This document shows positions 5,330 to 7,143 of a stretch of 7,143 nucleotides of DNA, one piece after another. Each line of letters starts with the position of its first letter. Positions within the stretch are counted from its first letter, which is position 1. The stretch comes from an uncultured Gammaproteobacteria bacterium (GTDB lineage: Bacteria > Pseudomonadota > Gammaproteobacteria > Chromatiales > Chromatiaceae), in NCBI GenBank assembly GCA_937926265.1, contig CALAZS010000206.1, positions 1 to 7,143 of the forward strand, read 5' to 3'. The notes below the pieces were generated by a model. The model saw only the letters and a program-made list of their open reading frames with translations, searched no databases and had not been told where the DNA came from. The position numbers were made by a program, and so were the translations under genes.

Positions 5330-7143
5330 TTACGTCGCGTTCATCCAACCATTTCACAAGTGCCTCATAATCCATTGGTTTGGCAAAGAAATATCCCTGG
5401 GCCGAATCGCAGTCAACTCCGTTAAGAAAGGCCTTCTGCTCATCTGTTTCAATACCTTCTGCGAGAATATTCAAATCCAGCTGTTTACCCAGACCGATAA
5501 TTGATCGAATGATCCTTTCTGTTGCAACTGACTCACCAATTTGCGAAACAAAAGAACGGTCAACCTTGATACGGTCGAGATTCATGCGTTGCAGGTAAGC
5601 CAGGGATGAATAACCGGTACCGAAATCATCAAGTGAAACATGCATACCGACTTCTTTTAAACCATCAATAATCGAAATACAGTATTCGATATCCTCCATC
5701 GCCAGGGTTTCGGTTATTTCAATATCAACCTTTGATGGCGAAAGCTGGTACCTGTCAAGCACCTCACGAACAAAAGCAAGAAACTTGGGATCTTTTAACT
5801 GTGCAGCCGATACATTGATGGATATTGCAATATCGCCATAGCCTTTTTTATGCAAATCGGCTATTTGTTTGCAGCTGTTTTCAAACACCCAGCGACCAAT
5901 CGCCAGTATCATTCCCGAATTTTCTGCAATCGGTATAAAAATAGAAGGTGCTATAAATTCACCCTTGTCATTAACCCAGCGTATTAAGGTTTCTAGGCCG
6001 ATAACATCACCTGACCGCAGGTCAAGCTGCGGCTGGAACACGAGGAAGAATTCATCCGCATGCAGGGCATCACGCAAGCTGTTAAGAATATTGACCCGCT
6101 GTGTCATGTCACGGTTCATATCCTCGTTGAAGACATAATAGCTGCCACGATGGTTGTATTTTGCCTTTTTCAGCGCCGAGTAAGCTGCACTGATGGCTGA
6201 CACATAATCTTCAGCTTCAGTTAATGGTGCAATACCCATGGTTATCGAAATCGGAATCGACATATCACCAATAGGTAAAGGTGCATCAAAAACGCTCAGG
6301 ATATTTTCAGGCACCAGGTCTTCATCTGAACCCACCAGACCAAAAACATCGCCACCCAAACGTGCGATCGTTACATGATCTGACTGGAACTGTTCAGATA
6401 AACGGTTGGCAAAGCTTTGCAGAATTTGTTTACTGCGGTTGGCACCGACTGTTTCCACCAGGGAGTTGAAGTGATCGATATTGATAACAATAAGCGATTT
6501 ACCTTCCCGATGGTCATCAAACTCTTTTTGAAAGTTATCAACAAACTGGTTTCTGTTTGACAGGCCTGTCGTCTGGTCCCGGTATACCTGCTGGTTAAGA
6601 CTTTCTATCAACGCCAGGTTATCAGAACACATGCCGATATTCTGGCAGAACAGGTGTAGCAGGTCCTTTTCTGGTTCTGGCAGCATCTGGTCAGCAGTAA
6701 CATAGGCGGCAATTGTCTGTTCCTTACCTCCGAAGAAAAGTACCGCGTCATGTTTGTCGAGAATACTTTCCTGCTTTTTTATCGCTTCATTAATCAGCTC
6801 AAGTATTCTTTCATCATCTAAATCTTTCAGGTCATGATTTAGCAGGTGCTGATATTTTTTACCGGTGGCAACGATATTCAGGTTTTCATTGCCATCGAGT
6901 TGCTGCAGCCTGACCGCAATAAGTCCATCGAGTGACATTGAAAAGAAACTACTTAACTGCTTGATAATACCGGCGGCAAAGTTGTGCAGACCACTCTGGG
7001 TCATCAATTCACTGGTTGCCTCGATAATCTGGCTAAGACCCTTGCGGCTGCAGATAATGGTATTGATTTGCTGATAGCTTCTTAAGGCGGTTACCAGCGA
7101 GGTAAGCAGGCGTGTCTGAGTCAGTTCATTTTTACAGCGGTAG
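5322..7143 (-). CDS. DUF3369-GGDEF-EAL response regulator, probable c-di-GMP phosphodiesterase (5' end outside window)
   Basis: The reading frame is open to the right edge (606 visible codons), so a TTG at 7007 or ATG at 7004 is not the true start. Visible residues 1-46, with LLTSLVTALRSYQQI and SRKGLSQIIEATSEL, match the start of DUF3369. In known proteins this linker follows an N-terminal receiver domain, so one is expected upstream (inference). DUF3369 runs to about residue 180. A GGDEF domain (about 185-340) reads GGDVF at 263-267. It has Asn for the first metal Asp (NIDHF, 221-225), lacks the ND/GH substrate residues and has no RxxD I-site, so cyclase activity is unlikely. The EAL domain (about 350-600) keeps E384 of ETL, N443, E475, D505-D506, K526, E562 and Q582, the set needed for Mg-dependent c-di-GMP hydrolysis. 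It should therefore be a cytosolic phosphodiesterase, possibly controlled by phosphorylation from a neighbouring kinase and by nucleotide binding to the dead GGDEF. Its 3' end overlaps the next gene by 8 bases. Confidence 0.93.
   Translation of the reverse strand, partial: YRCKNELTQTRLLTSLVTALRSYQQINTIICSRKGLSQIIEATSELMTQSGLHNFAAGIIKQLSSFFSMSLDGLIAVRLQQLDGNENLNIVATGKKYQHLLNHDLKDLDDERILELINEAIKKQESILDKHDAVLFFGGKEQTIAAYVTADQMLPEPEKDLLHLFCQNIGMCSDNLALIESLNQQVYRDQTTGLSNRNQFVDNFQKEFDDHREGKSLIVINIDHFNSLVETVGANRSKQILQSFANRLSEQFQSDHVTIARLGGDVFGLVGSDEDLVPENILSVFDAPLPIGDMSIPISITMGIAPLTEAEDYVSAISAAYSALKKAKYNHRGSYYVFNEDMNRDMTQRVNILNSLRDALHADEFFLVFQPQLDLRSGDVIGLETLIRWVNDKGEFIAPSIFIPIAENSGMILAIGRWVFENSCKQIADLHKKGYGDIAISINVSAAQLKDPKFLAFVREVLDRYQLSPSKVDIEITETLAMEDIEYCISIIDGLKEVGMHVSLDDFGTGYSSLAYLQRMNLDRIKVDRSFVSQIGESVATERIIRSIIGLGKQLDLNILAEGIETDEQKAFLNGVDCDSAQGYFFAKPMDYEALVKWLDERDVNV

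Noticed and set aside
6200..6550. Active diguanylate cyclase
   Set aside because: The GGDVF motif, Asn in place of the metal Asp and the missing substrate residues argue against cyclase activity.
5322..7007. Complete 561-residue protein starting at TTG 7007
   Set aside because: The frame is open upstream to the window edge, and the upstream residues match the conserved start of DUF3369, so the TTG is an internal codon.

Overview
The window is an almost gapless run of five genes on the minus strand, transcribed from high to low coordinates. None is separated from the next by more than about 40 bases, and two junctions overlap. This looks like one operon whose promoter lies beyond the right edge. 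The base composition is moderate to AT-leaning by eye. The set of families suggests a Gram-negative, probably marine or aquatic gammaproteobacterium: a DUF3369-GGDEF-EAL regulator, an outer-membrane porin with a terminal Phe, a periplasmic PstS-like protein and membrane sensor kinases. I cannot name the genus.

In transcription order: (1) 7143-5322, the 3' part of a c-di-GMP regulator. Reading past the right edge it should begin with a receiver domain, because the first visible residues match the DUF3369 linker that follows such domains. Its GGDEF domain is badly degenerate and its EAL domain looks catalytically complete, so it is probably a phosphodiesterase. (2) 5329-3731, a two-TM HAMP sensor histidine kinase with a periplasmic domain of about 130 residues. 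(3) 3731-3261, a short secreted PstS-like (phosphate-binding-protein-like) protein. (4) 3239-1989, an outer-membrane porin-like beta-barrel. (5) 1950-73, a histidine kinase with a multi-TM, histidine-containing sensor region. It ends in what I read as a CZB (chemoreceptor zinc-binding) domain rather than a receiver domain.

The likely logic, by inference, is as follows. The porin and the small binding protein handle or report a solute in the envelope. One or both kinases sense the state of the envelope, the membrane or a metal/oxidant. The output is the EAL regulator, which would lower c-di-GMP. Neither kinase carries its own receiver domain, so the expected REC domain of gene 1 is the obvious phosphoryl acceptor. 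The most notable items are the kinase-CZB fusion, the membrane histidines in the same protein, the minimal PstS-like protein coupled by a TAATG junction to a kinase, and the EAL-active/GGDEF-dead output protein.

The 72 bases left of gene 5 contain no clear terminator. They may hold the last codons of a convergent plus-strand gene, which is weakly supported. No RNA gene, mobile element, CRISPR array or notable repeat was seen.
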